Shown here piece after piece: positions 18,076-26,545 of a stretch of DNA of 64,000 nt (position 1 is the stretch's first letter; every line of letters starts with the position of its first letter). The notes under the pieces were generated by a model. The model searched no databases, was not told where the DNA came from, and saw only the letters and a list, made by a program, of their open reading frames with translations. The stretch covers positions 130,317 to 194,316 of the forward strand of contig NZ_JH932293.1 in assembly GCF_000301075.1 (NCBI RefSeq), read 5' to 3'. The position numbers and the translations under genes are program-made. Origin of the DNA: Bergeyella zoohelcum ATCC 43767 (lineage in GTDB: Bacteria > Bacteroidota > Bacteroidia > Flavobacteriales > Weeksellaceae).

Positions 18076-18534
18076 TTAACCTTTCTTCATAATCCTGTCC
18101 AAATGACGCTTATTATCTCTATCCTTTATGCTTTCTCTTTTATCAAAAAGCTTTTTCCCTTTACCTATCGCTATCTGAAGTTTCACCAAGCCTTTCTCAT
18201 TAATATACAGCTTTAATGGCACGATGGTAAATCCTATATCTTTTACTTTTCTCTGTATTTTTGTCAATTCTCTTCTGTGGAGTAACAATTTCCGTTCCCT
18301 TTTTATCTTGTGATTATAATAAGTACCTAATTTATACTCATCCACAGTCATATTAATAACAAAAAGCTCATCTCCTACAAACTGACAAAAAGACTCTGCT
18401 ATAGAAGCCTTAGACATTCTTATTGATTTTATCTCTGTCCCTGTAAGAACTATTCCTGCCTCGTATTGTTCTATAATTTCATATTCAAAACGAGCCCTTT
18501 TATTTTTTATCTGTACTGACTTATCTATCTTCAT
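18076..18534 (-). CDS. smpB: SsrA-binding protein
   Basis: Binds tmRNA and brings it to stalled ribosomes for trans-translation. The OB-fold start (YEIIEQYEAGIVLTGTEIKS) and the C-terminal KGKKLFDKRES tail that enters the mRNA channel are conserved. Length 152 aa is standard. The tmRNA gene itself is not in this window. A near-consensus -7 (TAATATTG) lies just upstream. Confidence 0.96.
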   Translation of the reverse strand: MKIDKSVQIKNKRARFEYEIIEQYEAGIVLTGTEIKSIRMSKASIAESFCQFVGDELFVINMTVDEYKLGTYYNHKIKRERKLLLHRRELTKIQRKVKDIGFTIVPLKLYINEKGLVKLQIAIGKGKKLFDKRESIKDRDNKRHLDRIMKKG

Positions 18535-18646
18535 TTTGACTCTGCAATATTAAACATATTTACTAAAACTCCCATTACAAAATTTAACCGACTTCTTTTA
18601 AATTTATCATGAAGAAATTACATTAAATTTCCTTTTCAAAATAAAA

Positions 18647-18675
18647 TTGAATGCAAAATTGTTTTTGTATTTTTG
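18647..18675 (+). promoter_or_regulatory. Promoter of the ABC-F gene
   Basis: TTG (18647-18649), 18 bases, TATTTTTG (18668-18675); 19 bases before the start codon. Confidence 0.7.
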
Positions 18676-18694
18676 CACAAATTTACAATAATAT

Positions 18695-20323
18695 ATGCTA
18701 ACAGTTTCAAATGTATCACTTCAATTTGGAAAGCGTGTGCTTTTCGATGAGGTAAATATCATGTTCGGAAAAGGAAATTGCTATGGAGTTATTGGTGCCA
18801 ATGGTGCTGGAAAGTCCACTTTCCTAAAAATATTAACAGGAAAACAAGATCCTACTACTGGAAATGTCTCTTTAGAGCCAGGCAAAAGAATGTCTGTTCT
18901 AGAGCAAGACCACTTCGCTTATGACCAGTTTACCGTACTAGAAACCGTACTCAGAGGAAATAAAAAGCTCTTTGAAATAAAAGAGGAGATGGATGCCCTC
19001 TATGCTAAACCTGACTTTTCTGACGAAGACGGAATCAAAGCAGGAGAACTCGGTGTAATTTATGATGAAATGGGAGGGTGGAACGCAGAGTCTGACGCTA
19101 TGACCATGCTATCTAATGTAGGCATCAAAGAAAATATGCACTACCAGCTAATGGGAGAGCTAGAAAATAAGGACAAAGTAAAAGTACTCTTAGCACAGGC
19201 ACTCTTTGGAAACCCTGATGTACTTATTCTGGACGAACCTACCAACGACCTAGATATCGATACCATTGCATGGCTAGAAGACTTCTTGGCAGATTATGAA
19301 AACACGGTTATCGTAGTGTCTCATGACCGTCACTTCCTAGATGCTGTATGTACACACATCATTGACTTAGATTATTCTAAACTTAATCTTTACACTGGAA
19401 ATTACTCATTCTGGTATCAAGCATCTCAGCTAGCAACCAAACAGAGAGCTCAAGCAAATAAAAAAGCAGAAGAAAAGAAAAAGGAACTTCAGGAGTTTAT
19501 CGCTAGATTCTCTTCTAATGTAGCGAAAGCAAAACAAGCAACAGCGCGTAAAAAGATGATTGATAAACTTAATATTGATGATATTAAGCCTACTTCCCGA
19601 AGATACCCTGCGATTATTTGGGAAATGGAAAGAGAAACAGGGGATCAAATTCTGGAAGTGAAAAACTTAGAAAAAACAAAGGATAATGAGCTACTATTTT
19701 CTAACATTGACTTCAAACTGAAAAAAGGGGATAAGGTAGCTATTCTGAGTAGGAACTCATTAGCCATTACCGAGTTTTTCCAAATTATCTCCGGAAATGC
19801 CACGCCAGATAAAGGAGAATACAACTGGGGAATCACTACTTCACAATCTTATATGCCACTAGACAACACTGAGTTTTTCCAAGACAAAGACCTTAATCTT
19901 GTAGATTGGCTAAGACAGTTCACCAAAACGGATGAGGAAAGACATGAAGAATTCGTAAGAGGATTTCTTGGAAGAATGCTTTTCTCTGGAGACGAAGCAC
20001 TTAAATCTTCTACAGTCCTTTCAGGAGGGGAAAAAATGCGTTGTATGTTCAGTAGAATGATGCTTCAAAGAGCCAATATTCTTCTTTTAGATGAACCTAC
20101 TAACCACCTTGACTTAGAAAGTATCACTACGCTCAATAACTCATTGGCAAGTTTTAAAGGCAACATCCTCCTTGCATCTCATGACCACGAACTATTAGAA
20201 ACGGTTTGTAACAGAATCATTGAGCTTACCCCTAGAGGTGTCATTGATAGAGACATGACTTATGATGAATACCTTTCTGATAAGAAAATCAAAGAACTCC
20301 AAAAAGAAATGTATGGAGAATAG
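18695..20323 (+). CDS. ABC-F family ribosome-associated ATPase, YbiT-like, with one degenerate ATP site
   Basis: Two ABC domains joined by a basic linker (about residues 245-300), no membrane segments, as in ABC-F translation factors. The linker and the VCTH-DLDY region resemble E. coli YbiT. Domain 1 has an intact Walker A (GANGAGKS, 34-41) but its signature is MGELENKDKV instead of LSGGExxR. Domain 2 has an intact LSGGEKMR and DEPTNHLD, but its Walker A reads SRNSLAIT, lacking the lysine and glycines. In the folded sandwich the two broken elements face each other, so one site is canonical and the other probably dead. Length 542 aa. Confidence 0.92.
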   Translation: MLTVSNVSLQFGKRVLFDEVNIMFGKGNCYGVIGANGAGKSTFLKILTGKQDPTTGNVSLEPGKRMSVLEQDHFAYDQFTVLETVLRGNKKLFEIKEEMDALYAKPDFSDEDGIKAGELGVIYDEMGGWNAESDAMTMLSNVGIKENMHYQLMGELENKDKVKVLLAQALFGNPDVLILDEPTNDLDIDTIAWLEDFLADYENTVIVVSHDRHFLDAVCTHIIDLDYSKLNLYTGNYSFWYQASQLATKQRAQANKKAEEKKKELQEFIARFSSNVAKAKQATARKKMIDKLNIDDIKPTSRRYPAIIWEMERETGDQILEVKNLEKTKDNELLFSNIDFKLKKGDKVAILSRNSLAITEFFQIISGNATPDKGEYNWGITTSQSYMPLDNTEFFQDKDLNLVDWLRQFTKTDEERHEEFVRGFLGRMLFSGDEALKSSTVLSGGEKMRCMFSRMMLQRANILLLDEPTNHLDLESITTLNNSLASFKGNILLASHDHELLETVCNRIIELTPRGVIDRDMTYDEYLSDKKIKELQKEMYGE

Positions 20324-20361
20324 ATTTTGAGATTAAATCTCATTAGAAAATAATTTAAAAT

Positions 20362-20396
20362 GAGCTATCCAAAAATTCTGGATAGCTTATTTTTTT
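20362..20396 (+). terminator. Intrinsic terminator after the ABC-F gene
   Basis: GAGCTATCCA (20362-20371) faces TGGATAGCTT (20379-20388) with T-rich sequence after it. Confidence 0.8.
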
Positions 20397-20710
20397 ATGT
20401 TATAAGACAGAAGCCATCTCGACTTTTGGTAATAAACATGCCCCTTAAAAAATAAAAAATGAAATATAATGATTCTTTTATTAAAAGGCTACAATGAATC
20501 TATGAAAAAGGTTGAGTGGAATGAATTTCATCGTTTAGGGTACTTTGAATCGTATAAAACTCAGGGGATTTAAGCAAAATAAAAAGTCAAGACGAGTTCG
20601 TTATATAAAAATTTAGAGTTGTATCATAGGATAACAAATTGAGGCTGATACTACACTGCTATAGCCACATACAATCAAGATAAATTGAAAACGAAATGAC
20701 AAACCTAGAA
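20397..20710. other. Non-coding stretch between convergent genes, possibly holding a gene relic
   Basis: No complete gene is visible. A 34-codon frame at 20469-20573 is listed separately. The rest is AT-rich with no recognised structure. Confidence 0.4.
20469..20573 (+). other. Possible relic ORF (34 codons)
   Basis: ATG 20469 opens a frame containing MKKVEWNEFHRLGYFESYK and ends at TAA 20573. The W-N-E-F and E-S-Y-K spacing is reminiscent of a segment of DDE transposases of Bacteroidota insertion sequences, but this is a weak memory-based resemblance. It could equally be a chance frame. Confidence 0.15.
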
Positions 20711-20740
20711 ATAAAAAATCGCCCCAACATCTTGAGACGA
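20711..20740 (-). terminator. Terminator after the NlpC/P60 gene
   Basis: On the minus strand TCGTCTC (20740-20734) pairs with GGGGCGA (20725-20719) using G-U pairs, followed by TTTTTT. Confidence 0.6.
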
Positions 20741-20768
20741 CTTTTACTTTTTTACAAAATAAGACCAT

Positions 20769-21461
20769 TTAATTCTGTGCAAAATTTTCTTTATTTTCCA
20801 TAGTATCTGCTGTAAATACTCTTTTTGCCATTCTATATCTTGATCCCCAGTAAGAACCATTTAAAGATGAAACCATCACCCCTTTACTGGTAGCAGCATG
20901 AATGAATTTCACTTCACCATCTTCGGTTACACTCTCCACTATACCTACATGACCTATTCTATTACCTCTGTGTGAGAAGAACAATAAATCTCCTTTCTGT
21001 AAATCTTCCTTGGCAACCAACTCCCCTTCTTTTGCTTGTGCTGCGGCTACTCTTGGAAGCTCCATTCCTACCACTGCTCCAAAAACAGACAACACAAATG
21101 CAGAACAATCTATCCCTCTTCTGGTCATACCACCAAAACGATAAGGCGTCCCGATATAAGTATAGGCTTCTTCTAAAATATCATCTAACACTTTATTGTA
21201 TTGAATAGCTTTTGCTATGGCTGCATCTTTTTCAGCTCTTGCTATCACATTCATTCTTGTTGCTCTTTCAGATGCAAAACTATTGATAAGAACTTTCTTA
21301 TCTTCCTCTAGCCTTTTCGCTTCTGCCAAGGTTATTTTGGCATCTGTTTTGTACTCCTTATTGTATAATTTAGGGTTAGCCACTACATAATTAGTAACAC
21401 ACGACTGAAGTGTAAAAATGGCTACTAAAACGAAAACTATTTTTGAGACACTGTTTTTCAT
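20769..21461 (-). CDS. NlpC/P60 family cysteine peptidase, lipoprotein
   Basis: Starts at 21461, where MKNSVSKIVFVLVAIFTLQSC forms a lipoprotein signal with lipobox LQSC; the longer frame to 21554 is rejected. The C-terminal ~120 residues are an NlpC/P60 domain with catalytic Cys in GIDCSAF and His in GHVGIV, followed by HAATSKGV. These enzymes cut peptidoglycan stem peptides (gamma-D-Glu to diaminopimelate). The middle (about 45-90) is charged and helical. Its promoter on the minus strand is probably TTG, 22 bases, TAAATTTG (21523-21491). Confidence 0.9.
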   Translation of the reverse strand: MKNSVSKIVFVLVAIFTLQSCVTNYVVANPKLYNKEYKTDAKITLAEAKRLEEDKKVLINSFASERATRMNVIARAEKDAAIAKAIQYNKVLDDILEEAYTYIGTPYRFGGMTRRGIDCSAFVLSVFGAVVGMELPRVAAAQAKEGELVAKEDLQKGDLLFFSHRGNRIGHVGIVESVTEDGEVKFIHAATSKGVMVSSLNGSYWGSRYRMAKRVFTADTMENKENFAQN

Positions 21462-21813
21462 ACGGAGTATATTTCTTGTGTTTTGCACGGCAAATTTACC
21501 TAAAGCCATCTGCAGCAGCACAAAATCTAAAGTATCTAAGTTCCATTTTAACAAAATTTAACAAAATAAGATTGTTTGTTAAATCTTTTCTTTTCATAAA
21601 TAATTGATTTTCAATATTTCAATTATTCACCTTTTACCTTTCCGTTTAGGTTTTTTTAACAAAACAGTACAATTTATTCCATAATTAAAGGATTCTTTTA
21701 TATATTTATTTTCTATTATTGCGATTATTAATTTTTATAAAAATCCAAAAAAACACAATAACCAATTGTCTAACAAGCATTTAAAAAAACTCAAACAAAC
21801 GATATACTCACTT

Positions 21814-21840
21814 ATCATTATAGATAATGATTTACCTTTG
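21814..21840 (+). promoter_or_regulatory. selO promoter -7 box with an inverted repeat in the spacer
   Basis: TACCTTTG (21833-21840) is a good -7 element. Immediately before it ATCATTA (21814-21820) and TAATGAT (21825-21831) form a perfect 7-bp inverted repeat, a likely operator position. No TTG is seen at -33. Confidence 0.45.
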
Positions 21841-21922
21841 TTCCAATCAAAAAAAAAAAAACATACAACACTCAATATTTAAAGTTATCCCCGTACAAAA
21901 AACTTTTACTCCACTTTAAGTT

Positions 21923-23455
21923 ATGAACCTATCAAACATTAGCCAACAATTTTTTATATTCCCAGGTGACACCTCACTGAATCCATACCAAAGGCAAACG
22001 CCCAATGTATTATACAATCTAGTAACGCCCGAGGTTTTCAAAAATCCTACACTATTAATTTTTAATACAAAGCTATCCCAAGAAATCGGTTTAGGAGAAT
22101 ATTCTGAACAGGATTTACCTTTTTTAGTGGGAAATAATCTACCTCAAAATATACGCCCCTACTCTACTGCATACGCAGGACACCAATTTGGCAACTGGGC
22201 AGGGCAGCTGGGAGATGGCAGGGCTATCTTTGCAGGAGAAATTCAAAATAAAAAAGGAAAAACCCACGAATTACAATGGAAAGGTGCAGGAGCCACGCCT
22301 TACTCTCGACACGCCGATGGCAGAGCCGTGTTTCGTTCCTCCCTACGGGAATATCTTATGAGCGAAGCAATGTATCATCTGGGTATCCCTACCATCCGTG
22401 CGTTAAGCCTTTGTTTTACAGGTGAAAAAGTAATTCGGGATATTTTATACAATGGCAATCCACAGGAAGAAAATGGAGCCGTAGTGATGCGCGTAAGCGA
22501 AAGCTTTTTACGATTCGGACATTTTGAATTCGCTAGTTTACAGAGCGATAAAAACCTCCTCAAAGATTTAGCAGATTTTACCATTACACACTTTTATCCC
22601 GAAGTGGATATTCATTCTCCAGACAAATACGCACTTTGGTTTGAAAAAATAACAGAAAAAACACTCCATTTAATTATCGAATGGCTACGAGTAGGCTTTG
22701 TTCACGGTGTGATGAATACAGATAATATGTCCATCATTGGAGAAACAATAGATTATGGACCTTTTGGAATGCTAGAAGAGTACAATCTAAATTTCACCCC
22801 TAATACCACCGACTTACCTGGAAGAAGATATGCTTTTGGTAAGCAAGGACAAATCGCTCAGTGGAATCTCTGGCAGCTGGCAAATGCCTTGTACACATTA
22901 ATTAACGATGCTGATTTTCTACAAAACACATTAGATAATTTCGGAAAAAATTTCTGGAAAAAGCACGATGAAATGTTGGCAAAGAAATTTGGATTGGATA
23001 AGGTATTACCTTCTGATGAAGATTTTTTTGTGCATTGGCAAAAGCTCATGACTTCTGAGAAATTAGATTACACTTTATTTTTTACCGAACTAGAAAGAGC
23101 AAGAACTCATCATACTCCACAATGGGCAAATGTTTCTTATTTACCCAATGAAGAAATAAACCTTAAAAAAATAAATGATTTCTACACTCAATACCTCATT
23201 CGTTTAGAGCAAAATAACTGTCCAAAAGAGGAAAGCATACAGTGGATGAAAACCTACAACCCTAAGTTCATCTTGCGAAACTACTTACTATATGATTGTA
23301 TTGAAAAAGTAGAAGCAGGAGATACGGAAATGCTCTATCTGCTCATCCATGCTTTAGAAAATCCTTACGAAACAAAATACGAGCATTTCCAAAAGAAACG
23401 CCCTACTCAATATGATGATGTATCAGGATGTAGTATGCTTTCTTGTAGTTCGTAA
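21923..23455 (+). CDS. selO: Protein adenylyltransferase SelO (YdiU/UPF0061 family)
   Basis: Pseudokinase-fold enzyme that transfers AMP from ATP to Ser/Thr/Tyr of protein targets, linked to oxidative stress. Recognisable blocks are YAGHQFGNWAGQLGDGRA, the nucleotide region GAGATPYSRHADGRAV, HGVMNTDNMS and DYGPFG (metal-binding Asn/Asp). The C-terminus CSMLSCSS carries cysteine where eukaryotic SelO has selenocysteine. Length 510 aa is usual. It stands alone, convergent with clpB, behind a long 461-bp AT-rich leader region. Confidence 0.95.
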   Translation: MNLSNISQQFFIFPGDTSLNPYQRQTPNVLYNLVTPEVFKNPTLLIFNTKLSQEIGLGEYSEQDLPFLVGNNLPQNIRPYSTAYAGHQFGNWAGQLGDGRAIFAGEIQNKKGKTHELQWKGAGATPYSRHADGRAVFRSSLREYLMSEAMYHLGIPTIRALSLCFTGEKVIRDILYNGNPQEENGAVVMRVSESFLRFGHFEFASLQSDKNLLKDLADFTITHFYPEVDIHSPDKYALWFEKITEKTLHLIIEWLRVGFVHGVMNTDNMSIIGETIDYGPFGMLEEYNLNFTPNTTDLPGRRYAFGKQGQIAQWNLWQLANALYTLINDADFLQNTLDNFGKNFWKKHDEMLAKKFGLDKVLPSDEDFFVHWQKLMTSEKLDYTLFFTELERARTHHTPQWANVSYLPNEEINLKKINDFYTQYLIRLEQNNCPKEESIQWMKTYNPKFILRNYLLYDCIEKVEAGDTEMLYLLIHALENPYETKYEHFQKKRPTQYDDVSGCSMLSCSS

Positions 23456-23480
23456 AGTATGTTTATTAACTTCATAAAAA

Positions 23481-23524
23481 ATTCGCCAAAGCTATTTACC
23501 ATTTTGCAAATCACTTTGGCGAAT
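23481..23524. terminator. Bidirectional terminator between selO and clpB
   Basis: ATTCGCCAAAG (23481-23491) pairs with CTTTGGCGAAT (23514-23524). The T-run is stronger on the minus strand (clpB side). Related in sequence to the hairpin at 9901-9946. Confidence 0.8.
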
Positions 23525-23604
23525 TTCTATCAACTATTTTGTCATCTTAGAGGAAATATAATAGGCAAGAAACTCAAAATTTATCCTGCCTATTATCCAA
23601 ACTT

Positions 23605-26205
23605 CTAAATTTTATTAAATACCAATCCCTTTTCCTCGAAGTAATCCATTGTGATTCTGTCTCCATCATTAATTTTTCCAGCAAGAACCTCTTTGGAAAG
23701 TTGGTTAAGTACCATTTGCTGCACCACTCGCTTCAGTGGTCTTGCTCCGAATGCGGGGTCGTATCCTTTACTTAGAATAAAATCTATCGCATCTTGAGTC
23801 GCCGTTAAGATGATATTTTTCTTCTCTAGCATTTTATTGATACCTCTGAGCTGGAACTGAACGATTTTTCCTACCTCTGATTTGTTCAATGGCTGGAATA
23901 GTACTGTCTCATCTATTCTATTCAAAAACTCTGGACGAAGTGTTTGCTTCAATAAATCGAAGACTTCGGTTTTGGTTTTTTCTACAATCTCCGAAAGTTC
24001 AAAACTGGTGGTTGCTTCATTAATTTCCGAGAAATTATCTTGGATAAGATGGCTTCCCATATTAGAAGTCATAATGATGATAGTATTTTTAAAATTCACT
24101 ACGCGTCCTTTATTGTCGGTTAATCGGCCATCGTCTAAAACTTGAAGTAGCGTATTGAATACATCAGGATGTGCTTTCTCTATTTCATCTAAAAGCACTA
24201 CGGAATAAGGTCTTCTACGCACCGCTTCGGTAAGCTGTCCTCCCTCGTCATAGCCCACATATCCTGGAGGCGCTCCTACCAATCGGGATACACTATGGCG
24301 TTCCTGATATTCACTCATATCTATACGCGTCATGTTATTCTCATCATCAAACAGGAATTCCGCCAAAGCTTTTGCTAGTTCGGTTTTCCCCACCCCTGTA
24401 GTTCCGAGGAAGAGGAAAGAACCAATCGGTTTTTTCTCATCGTTAAGCCCTGCACGATTTCTTCGGATGGCATTAGCTACGGCTTCTATCGCTTCTTCTT
24501 GGCCTACCACTCGCTTATGAAGTTCCTCCTCTAAGTGCAGTAATTTTTCTCTCTCACTTTGAAGTAGCTTTGTTACTGGAATTCCCGTCCATTTAGAAAT
24601 AACTTCGGATATATTTTCTGCCGTTACTTCCTCTTTTACCAGTTCATTTTCTTCGTTCTGCATCAGAAGCTCCAGTTTTTGCAACGCCTCTTCCTTCTCG
24701 CGAAGTTTACCGTATTGTATTTCCGAAGCTTTGGCGTAATCACCAGCTCTTTGGGCTTTTTCAGCTTCTAATTTTAGGGTTTCAATATCTTTTTTTACCT
24801 GAGTTAAATCCTCTGATTTTTGTTTTTCCTGAAGCCATTTCGCATTGATTTCATTGCGCTGTTCCGTTACTTTCGCAATATCTTCTTTCAGGTGGTCTAT
24901 TTTCACTTGATTACCTTCTCTGGAAATAGCAGCGAGTTCTATTTCCATTTGCATCAGCTTTCGGTCTAAAACATCTAACTCCTCAGGTTTAGAATTAATT
25001 TCCATTCTCAATTTTGCTGATGCTTCATCAATGAGGTCAATCGCCTTATCAGGTAAAAATCGGTCAGAGATATAGCGTTGAGACATTTCCACTGCTGCGA
25101 TAATCGCCTCATCTTTAATTCTAATTTTGTGGTGAAACTCATACTTATCTTTGATGCCTCGGAGGATAGAAATTGCCGATTCAGTATCGGGTTCCTCCAC
25201 CATTACTTTTTGGAAACGACGCTCTAAGGCCTTGTCTTTTTCAAAATATTTTTGATATTCGTTAAGGGTCGTTGCTCCAATTGCACGAAGTTCTCCTCTT
25301 GCCAAAGCGGGTTTTAGGATATTAGCGGCATCCATAGCCCCTTCACCACCGCCTGCCCCTACGAGCGTGTGAATTTCATCGATAAAAAGAATGATTTGCC
25401 CATCTGATTTTGTTACTTCATTCACTACAGATTTTAGCCTTTCTTCAAACTCTCCTTTATATTTAGCCCCTGCAACCAATGCTCCCATATCCAGAGAATA
25501 AAGCGTTTTATCCATAAGATTTTCAGGAACATCTCCCGAAATAATTCTATGAGCAATACCCTCTGCAATGGCGGTTTTTCCCACCCCCGGTTCTCCTATG
25601 AGGATAGGGTTATTTTTCGTTCTTCGGGAAAGAATCTGCAACACACGACGAATCTCCTCATCGCGACCGATAACAGGGTCAAGTTTCCCTTCTGCAGCCA
25701 GTTCATTAAAGTTTTTGGCATATTTACTCAAACTTTGATAGGTTTCTTCCGAACTTGCAGAAGTTGCTTTTGCTCCTTTACGAAGTTCCTTAATTCCTGC
25801 TTCCAAAAAGGCTTTCGTTACGCCCATATCTTTGAGCATCGTTGCCACAGGGGAAGAGGTTTCCACTAATGCCAACCAAAGATGCTCTATGGTAACATAT
25901 TCATCGCCCATTTTTTTAGCGATATTCGGAGCGTCTAGAAGTATTCTGCTCAAAGCTTGAGAAGGATAGAGGTCGCCCCCTTGTACTTTAGGCAGTTTTT
26001 CAAGGTTTTCTCGGTTGCGTTCTCTCACCAAAGCGGCATCTGCTTCGGATTTTTTCAATAGAAATGAAGAAATGGTTTCATCAGTTTGGAAAATTCCCTC
26101 TAATAAATGCTGAGGTTCCAAACTCTGATTGCCAAATTCTAAAGCAATCTGCTGTGCTTTCTGAATGGCTTCTTGTGATTTTACGGTATATTGATTTAAG
26201 TTCAT
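23605..26205 (-). CDS. clpB: ATP-dependent disaggregase ClpB (Hsp100)
   Basis: Hexameric AAA+ chaperone that rescues aggregated proteins with DnaK. Start at 26205 gives the family N-terminus [18 protein letters not shown]; the frame extending to 26292 is encoded by a repeat-like leader and rejected. Order: Clp N domain (~1-145), NBD1 with GEPGVGKT, coiled-coil middle domain (~400-525), NBD2 with [13 protein letters not shown]-terminal domain. Length 866 aa. CGN arginine codons are frequent, unlike most neighbours. Heat-shock control is expected, but no known operator is evident upstream. Confidence 0.96.
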   Translation of the reverse strand: MNLNQYTVKSQEAIQKAQQIALEFGNQSLEPQHLLEGIFQTDETISSFLLKKSEADAALVRERNRENLEKLPKVQGGDLYPSQALSRILLDAPNIAKKMGDEYVTIEHLWLALVETSSPVATMLKDMGVTKAFLEAGIKELRKGAKATSASSEETYQSLSKYAKNFNELAAEGKLDPVIGRDEEIRRVLQILSRRTKNNPILIGEPGVGKTAIAEGIAHRIISGDVPENLMDKTLYSLDMGALVAGAKYKGEFEERLKSVVNEVTKSDGQIILFIDEIHTLVGAGGGEGAMDAANILKPALARGELRAIGATTLNEYQKYFEKDKALERRFQKVMVEEPDTESAISILRGIKDKYEFHHKIRIKDEAIIAAVEMSQRYISDRFLPDKAIDLIDEASAKLRMEINSKPEELDVLDRKLMQMEIELAAISREGNQVKIDHLKEDIAKVTEQRNEINAKWLQEKQKSEDLTQVKKDIETLKLEAEKAQRAGDYAKASEIQYGKLREKEEALQKLELLMQNEENELVKEEVTAENISEVISKWTGIPVTKLLQSEREKLLHLEEELHKRVVGQEEAIEAVANAIRRNRAGLNDEKKPIGSFLFLGTTGVGKTELAKALAEFLFDDENNMTRIDMSEYQERHSVSRLVGAPPGYVGYDEGGQLTEAVRRRPYSVVLLDEIEKAHPDVFNTLLQVLDDGRLTDNKGRVVNFKNTIIIMTSNMGSHLIQDNFSEINEATTSFELSEIVEKTKTEVFDLLKQTLRPEFLNRIDETVLFQPLNKSEVGKIVQFQLRGINKMLEKKNIILTATQDAIDFILSKGYDPAFGARPLKRVVQQMVLNQLSKEVLAGKINDGDRITMDYFEEKGLVFNKI

Positions 26206-26227
26206 AATCGTTATTTTTTTAATAAGG

Positions 26228-26284
26228 TAATTGGGTAATTGAATAATTATCTCATTCTCACATTTTCTCATTTTCAGATTCTCA
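26228..26284. repeat. Repeat-like leader of clpB (period near 7)
   Basis: On the minus strand blocks such as AAAATGA, GAAAATG, TGAGAAT and ATTACCC, AATTACC follow each other. This accounts for the artificial 29-residue extension of the clpB frame. Confidence 0.4.
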
Positions 26285-26489
26285 AAAACCATACAATATC
26301 AAAAATTTCATTTTTTAGAGACAAAATTTCCGATTTCATAAAATCAAATCGAACGAAATAAGACAAAATTTCCTGAAAAATAAATTAAATAACACTTATC
26401 CTATGCTACGAAGCATTTATCCAAAGGATATAGATGGTATTTTATATTCTGCTCAACTCGAAGCTTCGTTTTACTCAAAATGGTATAAA

Positions 26490-26520
26490 AAAAGAAGCTG
26501 CCTTTTGGAGACAGCTTCTT
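26490..26520 (-). terminator. Terminator after the fibronectin-repeat surface protein
   Basis: AAGAAGCTG (26492-26500) pairs with CAGCTTCTT (26512-26520); T-run on the minus strand. Confidence 0.85.
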
Positions 26521-26545
26521 AAATTATTGGAATAATAGAGAACGA

